Shown here: piece by piece, positions 35,301 through 50,300 of the stretch
How the letters are laid out: each line of letters starts with the position of its first letter
Numbering within the stretch: position 1 is the stretch's first letter
NCBI RefSeq assembly: GCF_019393635.1
Contig: NC_057866.1
Location: 11,480,223-11,544,222, forward strand
From: Dromiciops gliroides
Lineage: Eukaryota; Chordata; Mammalia; Microbiotheria; Microbiotheriidae
Direction: 5' to 3'
DNA: 64,000 nucleotides
The notes under the pieces: generated by a model
Database searches by the model: none
Told to the model about the DNA's origin: nothing
The model's input: only the letters and a program-made list of their open reading frames with translations
Position numbers and translations under genes: made by a program

Positions 35301-38300
35301 GTTCTGGGGGCTCGGTGCCTTGTTTTTGCCTGCTTTGTGCTGCCTGTCTGCCCTCGGCTTGTCAAAGACTTTCCTCAAAAGATTCATTTCATGGTGAATG
35401 TGATGAGGATCGTCAGGCTTTGGGGTCACTGTGCCAGGAATTAGGAGGATGTTTTTAACCCTGCTGCCCGGCGTGTGCTGAAGAATTTCACCTCTGCCTC
35501 CTGTTGAATTGCGATGTGCAAAAATAACCATGGTGTGATGGAACCTTCTGAGAAGTTTCCAGTTTAAAACAGTCACTAAAAACCGAAGAGAACGAGGTCC
35601 CTGCTCACCATACCCATCTCTAGAACGGTAGCTAATGTTGACTGTGTGGCAAAGCATGATGGTTGGCCCAGACGATTTGGTCAGAGGAGGAGAGCTGGAG
35701 ATCCCCTGGTAACTCAAGGTAGCCTAGGCTGGACTAGAATGTAAGTCAGTGTGTGGAGGACGTTTGGAGGCCTCACAGAAGCCTAGGTTTTCCCTGCTTC
35801 ATTTGGTGGGGAGTGTTAGAGACACCTTCCTGCTTCCTTGGACTCATTCTGTCATACTGTTAAACTGGCCAGCCCTGAGGCTTATGAAGGGCCCTTAAGG
35901 GGTCCCCCATCTTGTCCCTGAGTTGCTGTATTTTCCAGAAACACTGGCCCCAGGGCATGCAGGAGGCCCCGAATGTGTCGAGGATGAAGCCCCCCAGAGC
36001 TGGCATAATTTGTTGTTTGCATCCCAAGCCTGACTCCCTGTGTGTCCTTGGCAATTGAGACAAGTGCCAGTCAGTCTGCACCAGGCTAAGAAACTGCTTC
36101 TGCAGCTGGGCCCTGTGCAGCTAAGCCCGCCCTCCTGCCTTCAGGGTCTGGCAGTTCCCAAGGGAAAAGAAAGGGACTTCTGCCACGGCCTCGCTCCTCC
36201 CCTTTGGGGGGCTTTGTCCTTTCCCCACCTCTCCCCCTCCCTTGCTGTGCCCCTTTAGGTGGGGGTTTGTTTTCTCCTCTCCCCTTTGTCCTGCTGTTAT
36301 AAATTGGCAAGTTTCTGTGTGGACTGGGAACTCTGGGTTCCACATGCATGTTTAGGGTGGTGTGGTGGGTAGAGCACTGACCTTGGAGTCAGGAGGCCCT
36401 GAGTTCAAATCTTTCCTCAGACACTTACTAGCTGTGTGACCCTGGGTAAGCCTCAGACATCCACAGCCATCCTGATGTACATCTTGCCACTGGACCCAGA
36501 TGGCTCCGGAGGAGAGAGTGAGGCTGGTGACCTTGCACAGCCCTCCCTCACTTGAATCCAATTGAGTGCAAGTCCTGACATCACTCGATGTTCTGGATCT
36601 CTCTGGGGATGAAGGGCAAACAACAACAACATGCATGTTCATCTCTCTAGTTTTCACACAAGTTTTGTGAAGTTGTGATTGCCTGTTGACAGGCTCCAGG
36701 TCACCCAGAGTGATGCTGAGCTGGGGCAAGGGCCCGGGCCTCCTGCTCCACAGCCTTTCCTATTACATTTTGGAGCTTCTTTCTGGGGCCCTTGTGGGCT
36801 CTCCATTTTGTAAAGCATGTTTGCGTCAAACAGTGTTGTGTTGTTATAATAAACAGGAATAATGTGCCTGAAAAACCCTCACAACAAGGGAGATGAAGGT
36901 AGAACTGCGAAGTATTATCTCCCTTTAACATAGAGAGGTATATGTTTGTAGCTCCACGTGCTCCAAAAAGTTGGGAGCCTTAAGAGATGTTAAATGGACA
37001 TTCTTGCTTTGTTGTATAAGAATTCTGGCTCCGAGTCTGATAGGAAGATGGCCTGTAAGGCCTGCCTTGGATGTGCTCAGGGACTCGGCCCTAGGCCTTC
37101 TGTCACCCTATTGATAGATGGGCTGGACCTGGCTGTTTGAGCAGGAGCCCCCTTCCTCCATGTTTCTTTCTCAAGCTGCCCTTAGGCAGTGGGTCAGAGA
37201 GGACCGGACCTTCCGCGGGAATGCCATGGTCAGGCTGGACGAGCTGCCCAGCAGGTTCGTTCCCTAGGTCTCTTTGCAGGCTGGTTGTTGTTTCAGGGGG
37301 CTGCTTTCACCTCATGCTTTCCTCTTTCAGTGGCCTCTTGGTATTTTCCCTCGTTCAGGTTGCAGTTATCCTGATGGACACTCAAGGTGCGTTTGACAGC
37401 CATTCGACCGTGAAGGACTGTGCCACCATTTTTGCCCTCAGCACCATGACTAGCTCTATCCAGGTAGGTGGGCTGCTCGTCTTCCCAGGGAGGGGCCCCT
37501 CCCCGGGTCTCCAGGTGACAGGAGGGGCATTGAAGAAGGGCTTGCTTAGGGGCAGCTGCCAGCTGTTCTTGTCCTTGACACGCCTCCAGGCCAGGAAGCT
37601 GCCCGGGAGGCTTCCCCAGCACGGTCTTTCAGGTCAGGACAGTGTTAATCAGAAAACTGCTTCTGTTACAGATTTACAATTTGTCCCAGAACATTCAGGA
37701 GGACGACCTACAGCAGCTGCAGGTAACCAGTCTTGAGAGGGGGAGGTTCCAGGGTGTGAGAAGGTGACTCCTCCCTAGGCCCCGCCCAGGTCCCATGTTT
37801 TGGGCTTTCTCACCTGGAGTCTCTTGAGCAAACACCCGAGCAGCCCCGCAGCCCCCCTCCTCCCCTCCTGTCCCAGAATCCTTGGTGGCACCACTCTCTT
37901 TCCTGCTTCCCCATGCGTGGGCTTGTTTGGGAGGCCGCTTTCCTACATCCAGTCTGTGACCAGGCTTGTCCTCATTCTGCTTTGTATCCCCCACCCTTGC
38001 CCTTGGTGGACCCAGAGCATTACAGTAGCCGCCTCTGCCGCCAGCTGCTTGCACCTTCAGAATTCCCGCTGTGGTGTGAACCCATCGTTAGCGTTCCCAG
38101 GATCATGTTATTCCTCTTGGCAAAAACTTGTGAGTGCGTCTCCAGGCGCGTCTGTCCCATGGGAAGGCCTTGGTGTGTCCCTTGGGCACTGTGACGTGGA
38201 GGTTTGCCTTCTGCTTGGCACACGGGGTAGATGATGCCCAGGAAGGCTTACAGTGGAATTCTCAGTGGTGGGGAGTGAATTTTTTATTTATTTACTTATT

Positions 38301-41300
38301 TATTCACTTATTTATTTATTTTTTGGTGAGGCGATTGGGGTTCAGTGACTTGCCTGGGGTCACACAGCTAGTAAGTGTTAAGTGCTTGAGGCTGGATTTC
38401 AACTCAGGTCCTCCTGAATCCAGGGCCAGTGCTCTATCCACTGTGCCACCTAGCTGCCCCTGGGGAGTGATTTTTATACATCTTATTTTGTTTTTATTTT
38501 TTGCAGAGCAATGAGGGTTAAATGACTTGCCCAGGGTCACACAGCTAGTTAAGTGTCAAGTGTCTGAGTCTGGATTTGAACTCAGGTCCTCCTGAATCCA
38601 AGACCAGTGCTTTATCCACTGTACCACCTAGCTGCCCCATGGGGAGTGATTTTTTTTTCTTTCTTTCTTTTTTTTTTTTTTTTAGTGAGGCAATTGGGGT
38701 TAAGTGACTTGCCCAGGGTCACACAGCTAGTAAGTGTTAAGTGTGTGAGGCTGGATTTGAACTCAGGTACTTCTGACTCCAGGGCCGGTACTCTATCCAC
38801 TGTGCCACCTAGTTGCCCCGGGAGTGATTTTTTAACAGAATTTGGGCGTCATTCTTCACTGCTTGTTGACTTTTGTCTGAGTCCATCTTCTTGGGCTAGT
38901 CCCATTTCCTCTGCTAGATTACATGCTCTTTGAAGGCAGGGTGGGCTGTTGTTTGGGCTGCCTGCATGTGATGGTATTAGTCTGAGTCCCCTGAGCTTGT
39001 CCTACCCCAGAAACGAGCTAATGCTGATAACTTGTCTCTCTGTCTCCGGGGCTCCTGGTTAGGTAGGGTATCAGAGTGAGTAGTTCACTGGGGTGAGCAG
39101 GCGATCCATGACAGTCTTGGAGTTCATCCCTCCTTGATGCTGTGCTCCCTGTCGGGGAAAAGATGAAGCTGAGGTTCCCCTGCATGACCGCTTCACTGGC
39201 CCACATGGGTCAGAGAAAACTGGCAGCCATGGCAGCCAGGCCCATTAGGGATCTGGGAAAGAGGATGGGGCATTGGGGAGGAGCTGCCCACCCCCTGGGG
39301 CAAAGGGCTGCCCGTGTCCTGACTTCTGCACAAGAGAAGGGGGAGTAGTGGGTGTAAACTAGGTCAGGAGCTCGACTTTAGCTTCTGGGAACAATGCAGA
39401 ATGGAAAATGAAAAGAGTCAGTTGGTGAACACCTAGCAAAGGAGGCGGGAGATTTCTTGGAACCAGCCAAGATCGCTTCCTCAAGAACAGGTTATATCAG
39501 ATTAACCTTATTTCTTTTCTGATAGGGTTGTGAAGATAGCAGATAAGGGGAATGATAAGGATATGTTTGGCATAGATTGTTAGCAACATTTTTGATCAGT
39601 TATCTCCTATGATTCTCATGGAGAAATAGAGGAAGGTAGCCTAGATGGCTATGTCATTGCTTGGGCTCAGAGCTGGTTGAAGAGATGGACTTCAATATTC
39701 CTGCGTTCCAGCATTCCTATGACTTGAGGTCTTGGGCGGGGCGCCCCCTGGGAGGGAGAGTGAACATCCCAGGTGACAGCCTAGCCTGGCACATGGAGTG
39801 AATCCAATAAGGTCAATAGAGATGAAGGTTGCTGTGAGCCCTTGGGCTCGGTAGGTCATCCTTACGAGTCTACGGTGGGTTAGGAGCATCTATGCAGCAC
39901 TTTGTCTGAAAGAGACCTGGGGGTTCTAGTGGACCTCAGGCTCTCAGTCTCTGTCCACCAAAGTCTTAGTGGGAAGACCTTCATGGTACTTCTGTTTGCT
40001 GCCTTTCCTAGCTTTGTGTGCTCAGTTTTAGGGAGCACAGTTTAAGGAGGCCGTCGGTAAGAACATGGAGGTGAGGACACAGCATAGGCGTGGAGTGCGT
40101 GTTACATGACCAGCATGAGGAGGAAGTGGGCTCGTAGAACCCGAAGAAGAGGACGCCAGGGAGGGCGTGATAGTTGTTACAGGACGTTCAGCAAGTCTGG
40201 GAAGGCCAGGATTCCTTCCGGATGTGAGCTGGACTGGAGGTGGCTGAGTCCCTTCCAGCTCCATTCTGTGATTCTGTCAAGGGGCCCGACGCTTCCTGGG
40301 ACGGCGAGTCAGGAGGAAAGTCAGGCTTGGGGGGGGGTGATGACTAATTGAATTTTAGACTCAATTAGGCTGCGTCTGAGTCACCCTTGGGATATCCAGA
40401 TCTAGGGTGGCAAGCTCGGAAGAGGCTGGGACTGGAGAATAGAGATTGAGAGCCTGTGTCCATTGGACATAGGAACAGTGGCAGCTGTGGGGCTGGACAA
40501 GCTCTCCAAAGGAGGGTGTGAAGAAGAGCGAGGGGGCCGTGCAGAAGGGCCATGGGCTGGGCTGGCTGGCCTGAGGGAGCCATCCCGTGAGACCTAATGG
40601 GATGCTGTGGGGGCTCAAGCCAGAGGGGCTGCTGTCGGCATAGGCTGTCACACTGGGGATCGGGAAAGGCTCCTGGCCATTTCAGACTGGAACTCAGACC
40701 CCACAGGACTCCCTGTCTCCTCACCCCCTGAGCAGCTGCCTCCATAAATGTTTGTTTATGAATCACCTGCTGTGTACCAGGCACTGGGGAGAGAAGTACA
40801 AAGGAGGAGCCACCTCGAGTTGCCAGGAATTCACATTCTGTCAGAACAAACAAGCACTTACACAAATGCAGGGAATAAATACAAATGTCTGCAGAGTCGT
40901 TAGGTAAAGACGAGTTTTTTGGGAAGGAGGGCAATGAGAGGGGTGAGGAGAGGGACTGTGAGGCAGAGGTAAAGAGGGAGGAAGTGCCTTCCAGGCATGG
41001 GGGATGGCCCGGGCAAAGGCATGGAGGTGGGAGACAGGGTCACATGGGAGGAGCAGAGAAGAGGCCAGCCAGGCTGGATGTGGGCAGCGGGGAGTGATGG
41101 CCGCTGAGGCCGCACGGGCAGGTTGAGACCAGGCTATGAAGGGCTGGAAGACTGAAGGAGAAGAGGCGAGAGGGAGGATTGGCTGGGTGAGGGAGGCACG
41201 CATTTGGTTAGATCTCCTGGGAAGGACGATCCCTTGTGTGTGTGTGATGGGCTGGAGGAAGTGGGGAGAGACCCAAGGCAAGGAAATCATGTGAGGAGGG

Positions 41301-44300
41301 GCTCTGTGAGGGTCGGAGGCCAGAGAGCTTTGGTGCCTGGCAGGCGACACGGGGCGGGGGCGGGGGGGGGGGGGGGGGGAGGGCAGAGCCTCTGGCTCTG
41401 GGGAGAGATTGTGTGGATGGCAGCATTACCCCTGGGTGTCCTGCTAGAAATGACCAGGAGGCAGGTGGGCATGTGGCCTTGACCGGCCGACAGAGAAAGG
41501 GCACAAGAGGGACACTGGGGAGCCCCTCAGTTATGGGGCCGGGGTGTGGATGGGGATGACTGAACCTGCCCCCCTCCGTGGCTCTGATTCCCCCTGCAGG
41601 CCCTTGGCATGCATTTCTCTTTCTGTCCTTTGCATTTTCCTCTGTCTGCTGGAGGTGACGGAGCTTCTGGACTTGAGGCTCCCAGCTCCTCCTCCTGCTC
41701 ACTTTGCTGGCCACTGTCCCCACAGTTGTGACTTCTCTCATTTCCTGGTTGTGCCCGCCAGTCAGTCAGCAGTCACAAAGCCCCTGCTATGTTCCAGCCC
41801 TGCTCTGACCATGGGAGTATGAGGGGAGACAGACAGCCCGGGCCTAGTTCAGCCCAGTGGTGCTGGGCCAAAGGATGACTGCGCTGGAGAGACACCTGCG
41901 GCTGCAGTGTTCTCACCTGTTGTTATTTGTGTGTTTCTTTTCTAAAGCTCTTCACGGAATATGGTCGCCTGGCAATGGATGAAATTTTCCAGAAGCCCTT
42001 CCAGGTACCTCCCTTCCCTGTGCACGCCACTCCTGCCTGGCTAGCTTTAGCCACTTAGTTCTCTCTGCTACGTGTCCTTAGTCAGCTCCCCGCCTCACTT
42101 GCTGTCTCGTTCTCAGGTGAGCGTTCCTGGGTGTCACACTTGGCAGAAGGCTTGCCTGTGAGCCCCTGGCTCCCTGGGGCCTGACATGAAGAGGGCTAGA
42201 GGTGACTGTGGGCTGCGGGTAGGCGGTTCTCTCCCTTGCCTTGAGGGCAGGGCTCTGAATCTGGCCCCGCTTCTGCCTCATGGCTCCCTTCCTGGGTTGT
42301 TACCAGGCAGGGGAACAAAATGGGGCCTTGTGATTTTGTGCCTGGTTCTTCTGCCCTGGGGGGCGTCCCATGCACCCGCACTCAGCAGTCTGGATCAGGG
42401 TTCTGCCTGCCTTCTCTTCAGAGGAGATGTGTTAGCAATACTTTTCTGAAGAGGGGCATCTTAATAATAAAAGTAGATAGCATTTACACAGTGCCTACTG
42501 TGCGCTGGACACTGTGCTAAGCACTTCACAACTGCCCTGGGAGGGAGGCACTGTCACGATCCTCATTTTACAGATGGGGAAACTGAGGCCGACCGAGGTT
42601 CAGTGACTTGCTCAGGGTCACACAGCTCTTAAGTGTCTGGGTAAGAGTCTCAGGTCTTCCTGAATCCAGGCCCAGCGGTTTTTCTGAGGAGGGACCGAGG
42701 TGTGACCCAACTTCCTCTTCCTAAACAGACGCTGATGTTTCTGATCCGGGACTGGAGCTTTCCCTACGAGTACAGCTACGGCCTGGAGGGAGGAATGGCA
42801 TTTCTGGAGAAGCGCTTGCAGGTGACTTGTGGGTGGAGGGCCTCACAGAGGGTGCTGGCGACAGCCCGGGGGCCAGTGGGGCCTCGGTTGCCCGCCTCTC
42901 CCCAGATTATTGACGGTGGTATGTAGGGAACAAAGAATCACCCGGGACGCCTTCACGGCTGTGGGGACGGCCTGTCGGGGAGAGAGGCCACTGCCGTCTG
43001 TGCTGGCCTGGCTGGCACTCGATCCCTTTGCCCAACCGAAGAGATTCAGAATTTGGGTCGCCGTTCTTATTTAGAAGCGCTCTTGTTGGCAAGAGCAGCA
43101 GCGAGCCTGTCTTCTGGGCCTCTCTCAGCAGGCGCTAGCTAGATCAGCAGCTTTCTCGTCTTCTGACCAAGTGTGAGGCAACATTGTGTTTGTAAGCCTT
43201 TCTTTGTCGGCTCAAGGGGCTCTCGTGGCACGGTCCCTCCTGTGGCCCCTGATGGCCTTGGGCTCCGGTGTCCCACTCCAGTCTTCACTTCCCGAGATGA
43301 CTTCTGACTTGGTTGGTCTTTGTTGGCAGGTGAAGGAACAGCAGCACGAGGAAATTCAGAACGTCCGAAATCACATTCGCTCCTGTTTTACCAGTGTCAG
43401 CTGCTTTCTCCTGCCACATCCAGGCCTCCAAGTGGCCACCAGCCCGACCTTTGATGGAAAACTGAGAGGTTTGTGCACAAAAAGGGCGTGAGTGGTCAGA
43501 AGACACTGACACTTGGATCGACCTCTCAGAAGGAACTCCTGCCGACTTTGCTCTGATCTCCCACTGGGGCCTGGGCTGTCTCAGGCTGTGCTCCCACTTC
43601 CCCTTCTGTTAAATGGTGAACGTAGTGGTTTTCCCAGTGGGATGCTGTGACTGCAGAGAAATGACCAACAATGAGATAGGAAGGGGAGACCGAGTTCACA
43701 AAGTACGTCAGGTTCCTGGGGAGGGACAGAGGATATGACAGGGGACACTGCTCCTGTTTCCACGGTTGGCTTCTAGGATCTTGTTTTTGACCCTGATTTG
43801 CTGTCAGTAGCATGTAGCACAGTGGCATCATCGTGCCTCAGTTTATCCATCTTTCAAACTAGCCGGCTGTCTTTCTAACTTTCCTTGTGATCCTGTTCAT
43901 GATGCCGGATGATGCTAACTTGTTACCGTGGAGCTCAGCACGGAGCTGGCTTCTGTCCCCCGATAGCAAGCTCCCCTTGCTGGTGGGCGTTGGCATCCAA
44001 ACTGCTCTGAATAGAGAGAAATGAGCTTGCTAGAATGACCTTTGTCCTCCATTTGTCCACTGGAGGGAGCTTGAGAGCCAGGGATGATGTCATTTAGGCT
44101 CGGGGGCAGATGGGATCCTGTCAGTTGTGTACACACCCGACCCCCACCCCTAGGAATCTAATCTATTGACCGGGAATTAGTTGGATTGGATAAGAATGAC
44201 AGGTTGATACCTTGCGGGGGTAAGTCAGTATATGCACAGAGTGGCCTCTTGAACTATCTGGGAAGCCTAGGGAGGGACCCCTACTCAGAATTATGTTTGG

Positions 44301-47300
44301 TTTTTTAAATTCATAATTACAGGAAATGCTAAATTTCAGTTAGGATTTTTTTTCCATCTAGATTCACAGACCCTCCCCCATCCAGTTAAGCAGCCTTGGC
44401 ATAGAGCTTGAGCGAGGGAGTGCTCTGCCTGTTTGTTTGTCCACAGCACAGCTTGGTGGGGAGGCCTGGGGTCCCATCCCGCTCTGCCCTCCCCTCACTC
44501 AGTGGCTTGGCTAAGTCCCTCAGCCTCATCAGGCCCAGCCTGCCCAAGAAAGAGCGGGTTAGTCCAGAGCGGGCTTCTTTATGGGTGGACACTTCAGGAC
44601 AGGTCCAGCAGAATCGGGGGCCTTTGTAATCCCACGTGTTTGACGCGTACCCTGAGGACCCTGGACGACATGGTCTCTAGCATAGCCCAGCAGCTTGGGC
44701 CGAGTCTCAGGCCCTGGCTGGAAATGACCCACCTGACTCTTCCCCACTGGAAAGAAGGGACCCCTGGTGGGAGTCCCCTGTCGGGGAGTTGAGGAGAACT
44801 GCAACCATCATGTGACCCATCTTGGCTTTTTCTTGAGGGCAGAGGGAGCAGACAATGTTCCACAGTCCTCTTCCAGCTGTCCAGAGCTTCTGTCATTGAG
44901 CTCTGGACTGGGCTGCAGGCGAGAGACCCTGCCCGTCTGGCTCCGGGCTCTGCCACTCTAGAGCTGTGTGTGACTGCGAGATGGGCATGAAAATCATCTT
45001 TATATTAGTACTAGCTCTGTGACCCTGGCAAGTCACCTCACCTCTGTCTGCCTCAGTTTCCTCAACTGTAAAGTGAGGATCATAATAGCACCTGCCTCCA
45101 AGGCTGATTGTGACAGTCAAATGAGCTAATATTTGTATAGCGCTGAACACCGTGCCTGGCACATAGTAGGTGCTTAGTAAGTAGATGCCTGCTCCTTCCC
45201 TCCCTCCCTCCCTCCTCTTTCTGTCCCTCCCTCCCCCCTCCTCTTTCCCTCCCTTCCCTCCATTCCTTCCTTCCTTCCCTCCTTTCTCCTCTTTATCTCT
45301 CCCTTCCTCCTTCTCCTCTTCTCCCTCCCTCCCTCCTCCTCTTTCTGTCCTTCCCTCCCGTCTCTCCTTTCCCCACCTCCTGGGACAGTGGTTTAAAAAC
45401 TCTAAGCTTAGAGAAAGGGCCTGAATCATTGGTTTCATTGGTTCAGTTGAGGAAGCCCCCTCCCCCAATGCGGGTCAGCGCCTCTCTGCCCCAAGGAGAG
45501 CTTGGGTGTCGTCCTGTGGGCTCTGCCAGGAAAGGCTGTCAGTGTGAGCAGATAAGGGGAGCCACTGTCTTATGCTGGGAGAGTCTGAAGAGGCTTTTGC
45601 CTCTCTAGAGGTCTCGTGGGATTACCCCCCCACCCCCCAGGCTTTGGTTGTTACCTAATGGATTTTGCAGAGAGCTAGACTTACTTGTTTTGTCACTTTT
45701 TGAAATTGCCCCAACTTGTGTCCAAAGGGCCTTGGGTCTCATACTGAGCTGGGGTGGGGAGGGTGGCAAACGAGTCAGGCCAGATTGGGGGTGGGGGCTG
45801 GCATCTCTCATCTCTGGTGCTTCTGTCAGGCCCATCCCTTACGCTCTGCTTCCCTCTGGTCCCCTGAACAGACATCTCTCCTGAATTCAAAGAACAGTTA
45901 CAGGCGTTGATACCGTTTGTGTTAGATGCAAACAAGTTAATGGAGAAGGAGATCAACGGCTCCAAAGTCACCTGTCGGGGTCTGCTGGAGTATTTTAAGG
46001 TCAGTACAAGCTGGTTTTTGAAGGATGCCCACCTGCTTGGCTTGGGTGTTTGAGGTAGGTAGGTAGGGCGCAGCCAGAAGTAGCCACTAGGGGGCAGTGC
46101 TGACCCATGAGATGAGATAAGCTTGGAGCTGGCAAAGCCGGCTGGGGTGCGGGCAGGGATTCCCCTGAAGGAAGTCTTTGGAATGGGCAGTTTTAGGGCA
46201 TAGCCGAGAGATGGCCAGTGGCTGCTCCCCTAGGCAGTGAGTGAGTGAGTGGTGAGGGGGTCTGGCTTGGGCTGATGCCCGCATTGTTAATTCCTCTGAT
46301 GTGCCCCAACTCACGTCCGGTGTGCTTGGCAGCTCCCTTGAGAAATGCCCTGATGGTGCTCCTGTGTCTGACAGTTACTCTGTGACCGCCTTTCGGCCAA
46401 CTGTGTGTTTGCATAATCTCTTCAATATTTATATTCCAAGGCCTACATTAAGATTTACCAAGGAGAAGGACTGCCTCACCCCAAATCAATGCTTCAGGTA
46501 AGCCATCTTTGCTGCCATCCTGTTAAAGAAAGTTGTTCCTCTGTTAACATGTCACTTTCTTTTTAATCATAAAAGTATTTTATTATTTTCCAGTTGTGTG
46601 TAAAGATAGTTGTCCACATTTGTTTTTGTTTTTTTTCTTTTTTTGGTGAGGCGATTGGGGTTAAATGACTTACTTGCCCAGGGTCACACAGCTAGTAAGT
46701 GTCAAGTGTCTGAGGCCGGATTTGAACTCAGGTCCTCCTGAATTCAAGGCCAATGTTTTCTCCACTGTGCCACCTAGCTGCCCCATAACATTTGTTTTTA
46801 TAAGATTTTGAGTTCCAAATTTTTCTCCTTCCCTCCCCACTCTACAAGACAGCAAGCAATCTGATATAGGTTATATATGTATGGTCACATTAAACATATT
46901 TCTGCATTAGTCATGTTGTGAAAGAAGAATCAGAACAAAAGGGAAACATCTCAAAAAAGAAAAAACAAAAACAAAAAAAGTAGAAACCGTTGTGTTCAAT
47001 CTGCATCCTGATTCCCCACTTCTTTTTCCTGGGTGTGGAGAGCATTTTCCTTCATGAGCCCTTTGGCAGTGTCCTGGATCGTTGTCATGCTGAGAAAAGC
47101 TGTGTCTGTCACAGCTGATCACATGAGTCACTTTTTAAACGAGGCGGCTGTCATTCTCCTTCTCCACTGTGCCCTGGGAGGGAGGCCAAGTGCTGTTCAT
47201 TTTTAGGTGCATTTCCCAGAATGGCCCACTGAGGTTTTCTGACTTTGTCTGTGACATGGGAATCAGAGCCCAGTGGCTGCTCTGCCCTGGGATCACAGGG

Positions 47301-50300
47301 TTGGAGGGAACTTGGAGGCATCTCGCCTGACCTCTGAGTCCACAAGAAAGCGTCCTGTGTTGTGTTGCGGAGGCCCCCCCCCTCTCCCGGGACAGGAGGC
47401 CCCTTCTGTGGGGATCCTCTATGGGGAATGACTTGTTCCTTTTTTCCAGCCAGAATCCTTCCCCTCCTCTCTTCCTCACTCTGTCCTCTGAGACCAACCT
47501 TTCTTCTAGTGGACGAGCTGCTTTCCAACACGTAGGCGTCCTTATTTCACGTCTCAGTTTTCCCTGCGCCAGACTAAGCATCCCTAGTTCTTTGACCCAC
47601 TTGGCCCTCAGCTAGTCACCCTGCCCCCTTCCCATCCTGGCCCCGCCACTCTGGCTGCTGCCCAGCTTGTTGGTGTCTGGATTAGCTGCGGCTCCCCAAA
47701 TTAGACCCCATACTTGGAGGTGAGTGGGCTAGTGAGGGGTGGTGGAGAGGGGGCCGACTCATCTTCAGCTAGCTCTGTGATGTCACTGAGGCGGCTCCCT
47801 CTGATTGTGCAGATGCCACCCATCCATGCCCCTTCCTGTGTTGTGCAGCTCCTCTCAGTCAGTGGGCTGGCATTTATTGAGTACAAATATAGATGGCAAG
47901 ATGGTTCTTGCCTCAAGGGGCTTATGTTGAATGGGGGAGAGAGAAGGGAGAGGGAGCTGAAAAGCAGGGGAGGGAGATGGGATGGATGTGCCCAGGGCAG
48001 GGCCCTGGTAGAGACAGCCTGGAGGGGGATGAGGCCCGGCTGGCTTGGGGTCGCTCCTCGAACAAAGAGCGGGATTCCAGGGCTGGAGGGAGGTACAGGA
48101 AGTTGGCTAGAGGGGGCATCAAACACCCAGGTTGCTGGTGGACTTCCTCTCCTCTGCAGACAGTGTGGGGGCCAGTGGGCCAGAGAGGTGGTCTGTGGAT
48201 TAGCCATCATTCTCCCATATGATCAGCCCATTTCATTTTCTTAAATCCCCATCTGTTGCAGGTAGTAGCCTGCCTGCTGCCCACTGCCCACTGCATCATG
48301 CTCCTCTTAGATTCTTGGGTGCCTCAAAAACAATGGGAAATCAGTATGAAAAAGATAGACCTTTGTTTGAAGGAGAAGGGGCTCTCCTTCTTTCTTCCCA
48401 CTGCAAAACCTGGACAGTCTAGTTGTCTCTGTTTGGTTCATCCCTGGGTAGATGGCTGGGCCACCATTTTGGGGATGGTGGGGCAGGGGGCCCAGGGCTC
48501 GATGCAGTCAGCAGATTGTCCTGTGCAGGGTTCTTCCCTGTCCCCAGGGTAGGGATGAGAGGCTTGGTGGACCAAGACCTTCCAAGGAAGCTTGTATGAC
48601 TTTGACATGGGCATTGAGTCGTGCCAACCAGATCAAGTGCCAGCACCAAGCCCCATAGGGGCCTGCGCTTTTGACTTCTCATGTTATGGTAAAGATGGGA
48701 CTTTGTGTGGCATTTTTTGGTATGCAGAATGTTAAACAAAAGCATGGCCATTCCCTCCTGACACTATTCATCAAGGGTACCCCAAGACACATGCAGATCA
48801 GTTATAATAACAATGATAATTCACACTTATATAATGCTCACTCTCTTACTATTTTCTTATTCTCTACTTCAATTTCAGTTGCAACATCCCCCCCTCCCTG
48901 ACGTGTAACTTGGGAGACACTATTCACCAGTTCACAGGAAAATGATTCCTATTCCTGATAAGCCACCCACTTTCATATTAGCTGCTTCCTATGCATTAAA
49001 GTCAGCTTCCTGTATGAATCAGGCTTTTATTTAAGCTGCAGACAGACCACTGAGCAGGGCTCCTAGAGGCCCGAACATTTCCCATGGACCTAGACCCCCT
49101 GTTATTGTCTCAGTGCTGTTCAATGCACGTCCTGCCCCGTGGCTGCTGAGATAACCCTGAAGCAAAGGAGAGAGCCTTGATTTGGGGAAGGGTCTCTATG
49201 ACTTAGGCAAAGGAGTCTTAAAGAGCTCAGCCTTAGCTTCCATGAGATGTGGGCTCCCCGTGCGGGGGTGAGGGGGGGGTGGTACAGGTCTGCTGCTCCC
49301 TCCCCTCTCTGGGCCCGAGGCTTCTCCATTACCATGGCAGTCTCGACTCCTTTCTAAGCCTAATTCTAGAAGGAGCTGCTCTTCGCAGGAGCTTCTTCAC
49401 CGGTGGCTCCGTCTCAATAGAAACCTGAGGTGCTGGTAGGAACAAAAGTCGGTCACTGAAGCTGGCCAAAGAGGAAGGAGGACTGAGAGATTGAGCTGCA
49501 AAGGGAGCAGAGCCCAGAGGCCAGTTTAGACTCTTCAAACGGGCAGCTCTGGACGGGTGAAAAGTCATCTCTCCCCCCACCCCTCCCCAGGTGGAGGACC
49601 AATGAGGGAGGGCGCTGCTGAGGACCCCAGCCCATTTTGGGACAAGGCCCTCATGGGGATTTGTCTAACTTGGCTTATGTATATTTGTTACATACGGGGG
49701 TCTTGTTTTTCCTTTTTTCCCTAGGAAGGAAGGGAATGTGGGAAGGAGAGAAGAAACAAAGACTTATTAATTGAAAAACAAAGTAATTGGGGCAGCTAGG
49801 TGGCACAGTGGATAGAACACTGGCCCTGGATTCAGGAGGACCTGAGTTCAAATTCGACCTCAGACCCTTTGATACTTACTAGCTATGTGACCCTGGGCAA
49901 CTCACTTAACCCCCATTGCCTCACCAAAAAAAGAAAAACAAAGTAATTAAAAAGATGCCTTATTGTGATTATTTGTGGAATGGTGTAGAGGAAGGAGGCT
50001 GGACATTTTCTCTCTTTGCTTTTTTAAAAGGCCACTGCGGAAGCCAACAACTTAGCTGCAGCAGCATCTGCCAAGGACCTGTATTATAACAACATGGAAA
50101 AGGTAGGCGGCATCTGAAGAGAAGAGGTACCTCAGTTTCCCTTATCAGTAAAGCAGGGAGAATCATGCTTGGGGGGCCATGGTGGGGAAATGTGTTGTAA
50201 TCCTTACAGCTCTTCTAGAAATAAGCTTGATTGGAGCAATCGAGCTAATGATAGCCATCACCTCCGAATGACACCTGATTGATCAATCACTGGCTTTATA

